Shown here in pieces: positions 5,892 to 7,705 of a stretch of DNA of 7,705 nt. This DNA is from an uncultured Clostridia bacterium (GTDB taxonomy: Bacteria; Bacillota; Clostridia; TANB77; CAG-508), in the NCBI GenBank assembly GCA_947628395.1, contig CANQZP010000062.1:1-7705 (forward strand). The letters are read 5' to 3'. The position numbers were made by a program, and so were the translations under genes. A model generated the notes under the pieces. It was not told the DNA's origin. It saw only the letters and a list, made by a program, of their open reading frames with translations, and ran no database searches. Positions within the stretch are counted from its first letter, which is position 1, and every line of letters begins with the position of its first letter.

Positions 5892-7561
5892 TTATCTGTG
5901 TTTTTTAAATATGTTTTCTTCAGAGGCATCCGCAAATTTAAAATTTATTGTTATTTTTTTGTTTTCATGTATCTCAATACACTCAATAAGCTCTGTTACA
6001 ATATCTCTATCCAATTTCGTTATATTCTTATTTTTCCAGAAATTTTCTACCCACTCATTATTTTCATTTACAACCTCTTTTTGCAAATTTTCTTGATGAT
6101 TCAAATTTATAATTATATTTTTTATTTTTTTGATGTCTTGTTCATATTTTTGTTTATACTCTAAATACTCTTCTTCAGTTATATACTCATTTTTCCAATC
6201 TTCATATAATCCATTTTTTAATTTCTTTATTCTATCGATCTCATTTTCTTTTAATTTTATCATGTTATCTATATTTTTAGTTACTATTCTTTTAGTTGAA
6301 TTATCTATTTTTTCTGATAATTTTTTTATATCTACTTTTTCTTTTATATTTTGCTTAATAGCTTCTAATACAGAATCCTCTAAGTCTTCTAGTTTTATAG
6401 TATGTTTTGTACATAATTTATTTGACTTTTTTCTATATGTACCACAAATATAATACTCATATATCTTTCCAGTTTTATTTTTAGAATATTTTTTGTGCAT
6501 AGCTCTTCCACAATCACTACATTTAAGAATACCTGCCCATATACTTAAATTACCACTATTCTGAACTCTAGTATCAACTTTATTCAAAGCTTGAGCTTTA
6601 TAAAACAATTCTTTATCTATAATAGGTTCATGCATATTTTCTACTGTAATCCATTGAGTTTTAGGAACATTTTCTACTTTATGAATCTTATAACTTTTTA
6701 CTTTTCTCTTACCTTGTGTAACATTACCTATATAAATATCATTTTTTAAAATATTCCTAACTGTAGATGGACACCAAGAAAAATCTTCTTTTATTTTTGA
6801 ATTATTATAATTTTGATTTAAAATTTTCTTTTTATATCCTGTTGGATTTAAGACTCCCATATCATTTAACCTATGGCAAATACTTAAATTTCCTAAACCT
6901 TCATACACTTTCCATTCAAAAATTTTCTTTACGATTTCAGAAGCCTTTTTATCTACAACAAGTTTATGATTATCCTCTTTTGATTTCATATACCCATAAG
7001 CAGGAAATGCTCCTACAAATTCTCCGCTTCTTTTTTCTCCCATTTAAAGCAGACTTTATTTTTATAGACGTATCTCTAGCATATTCATCATTTATTAAAT
7101 TTTTAAATGGTACTAGTATTGTATTTGTACTTGTAGGATTTTTAAAACTATCAACATTATCATTTATAGCAATAAACCTTATATTAAAAATAGGAAATAT
7201 CTGCTCAATATAATTTCCTACTTCAATATAATTTCTTCCAAGTCTAGATAAATCTTTTACTAAAACACAATTGATATTTCCATTTCTCATATCTTCTAAC
7301 AATCTTTGAAATTCAGGTCTATTAAAATCTGTTCCAGTATATCCATCATCTACATAAGTATCATAAACAATTAAATCATCATTTTCATCAATAAATTCCT
7401 GTAATAATGCTTTTTGACTTGTTATACTGTTACTTTCTCTCTTGTCTTCTCCGAGTCTCTGAATCTTCTTGAGAAAGTCTTATATATTTAGCAACAGACC
7501 AAATTTTTTTATTATTTACACTTACATCTTCTGTGTCATATTTTGATTTTCTACCAGCCAC
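5892..7561 (-). pseudogene. TnpX-like large serine recombinase, broken by two frameshifts
   Basis: The gene starts at GTG (7561), with AGAGAGG at 7566-7572 as ribosome site. Frame 1 gives residues 1-36, including AKYIRLSQED with catalytic Ser30, then shifts at about 7453; left unshifted it stops at TAA 7432-7430. Frame 2 (from 7452) gives ESNSITSQKALLQEF, YVDDGYTGTDFNRPEF and VKDLSRLGRNY (Arg106, Arg109), then shifts at the GGG run at 7041-7039. Frame 3 gives GEFVGAFPAYGY, the recombinase DNA-binding domain (about 195-300), a zinc ribbon (C347, C350, C372, C383), a long coiled coil and the C-terminus. Removing one base at each shift yields 555 residues, normal for the Tn4451/TnpX group that excises and inserts elements through a circular form. 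All domains survive, so decay is recent, or the shifts are sequencing errors. It follows a small ORF whose stop overlaps its ribosome site. Confidence 0.9.
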
Positions 7562-7563
7562 TT

Positions 7564-7705
7564 TTACCTCTCTTTTGTTTTTATTTTAATAATATTTAAT
7601 AAACATTCTTCCAAGCTCTTTGCGTCTTTTTTATATACCATTTCAATTGTAAAATCTTTTTCATGTATTTCAAATTTTTCCAATCTACTTATCCTTTCAT
7701 TTTTT
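7564..7705 (-). CDS. C-terminal part of a small hypothetical protein upstream of the recombinase (partial, 5' end outside window)
   Basis: An open frame of 46 codons enters from the window edge and ends at TAA (7566-7564), two nt before the recombinase GTG and overlapping its ribosome site. The visible part reads like a compact small protein: LEKFEIHEKDFTIEMVYKKD, then AKSLEECLLNIIKIKTKER. Alternating hydrophobic beta-like residues are followed by a helix. Small genes of this size often sit directly before TnpX-like recombinases in clostridial elements, and TnpW-like or excisionase-like names are possible, but I cannot assign one. Close packing suggests translational coupling with the recombinase. 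It is probably a real gene because its frame ends precisely at the recombinase ribosome site, but coding is not proven. Confidence 0.6.
   Translation of the reverse strand, partial: KNERISRLEKFEIHEKDFTIEMVYKKDAKSLEECLLNIIKIKTKER

Noticed and set aside
6767..7213. Plus-strand ORF of 148 codons inside the recombinase, and shorter plus-strand ORFs at 5887-6453.
   Set aside because: All are antisense to the recombinase reading frames, rich in Phe/Leu/Ser as expected for the complement of Lys/Glu-rich coding DNA, and lack ribosome sites.
7030..7460. Programmed frameshifting to make a full recombinase.
   Set aside because: Two separate shifts would be needed, neither site is a classical slippery heptamer, and this recombinase family is not known to need frameshifting.
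1..7705. CRISPR array, tRNA or rRNA genes.
   Set aside because: I saw no regularly spaced direct repeats and no tRNA cloverleaf with CCA-end or TTCGAAT-type loop.

Overview
The window is a very AT-rich stretch of an anaerobic Firmicute, most likely a Clostridia-class fermenter. The signs are the base composition, strong AGGAGG-type ribosome binding sites, NuoE/NuoF-type subunits of a soluble NADH-linked [FeFe]-hydrogenase-like complex, and a TnpX-like large serine recombinase. Every gene I can support lies on the minus strand, so transcription runs from high to low coordinates. The species cannot be named from the sequence.

Layout in the direction of transcription. (i) 7705-5892 is a mobile-element module: the end of a small ORF with 46 codons visible, then a large serine recombinase that starts with GTG and is broken by two single-base frameshifts. 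It is followed at 5833-5886 by an 18-bp perfect inverted repeat. (ii) 5742-2846 is a two-gene operon with its own promoter: an 814-residue charged, repeat-containing protein of unknown function, then a 116-residue helical protein whose start overlaps the previous stop (ATGA). It ends in a clear intrinsic terminator at 2846-2870. (iii) 2799-1524 holds a promoter, a 22-codon mini-ORF resembling the start of UPF0158 proteins, a 337-residue DUF7309/DUF6930-type protein, a small AT hairpin, and a striking 67-nt three-way-junction fold ending in T6 on the minus strand. (iv) 1434-1 holds a short degenerate copy of a recombinase 3' end, a promoter embedded in it, a NuoE/HydC-like subunit, and a NuoF/HydB-like subunit that runs off the window.

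How the genes fit together. The two hydrogenase/dehydrogenase subunits are the only part with a clear metabolic role: NADH oxidation or reduction coupled to a partner, probably the [FeFe]-hydrogenase subunit HydA, encoded past position 1. The recombinase, the recombinase scar in front of the hydrogenase operon, and the unknown operon between suggest a site visited more than once by serine-recombinase elements. Whether the 814/116-residue pair is element cargo or chromosomal is not decided by the sequence.

Most noteworthy: the nested cloverleaf-like structure at 1524-1590, the recombinase scar carrying the apparent hydrogenase promoter, the internal repeats of the 814-residue protein, and the cluster of competing dyads beside the recombinase.
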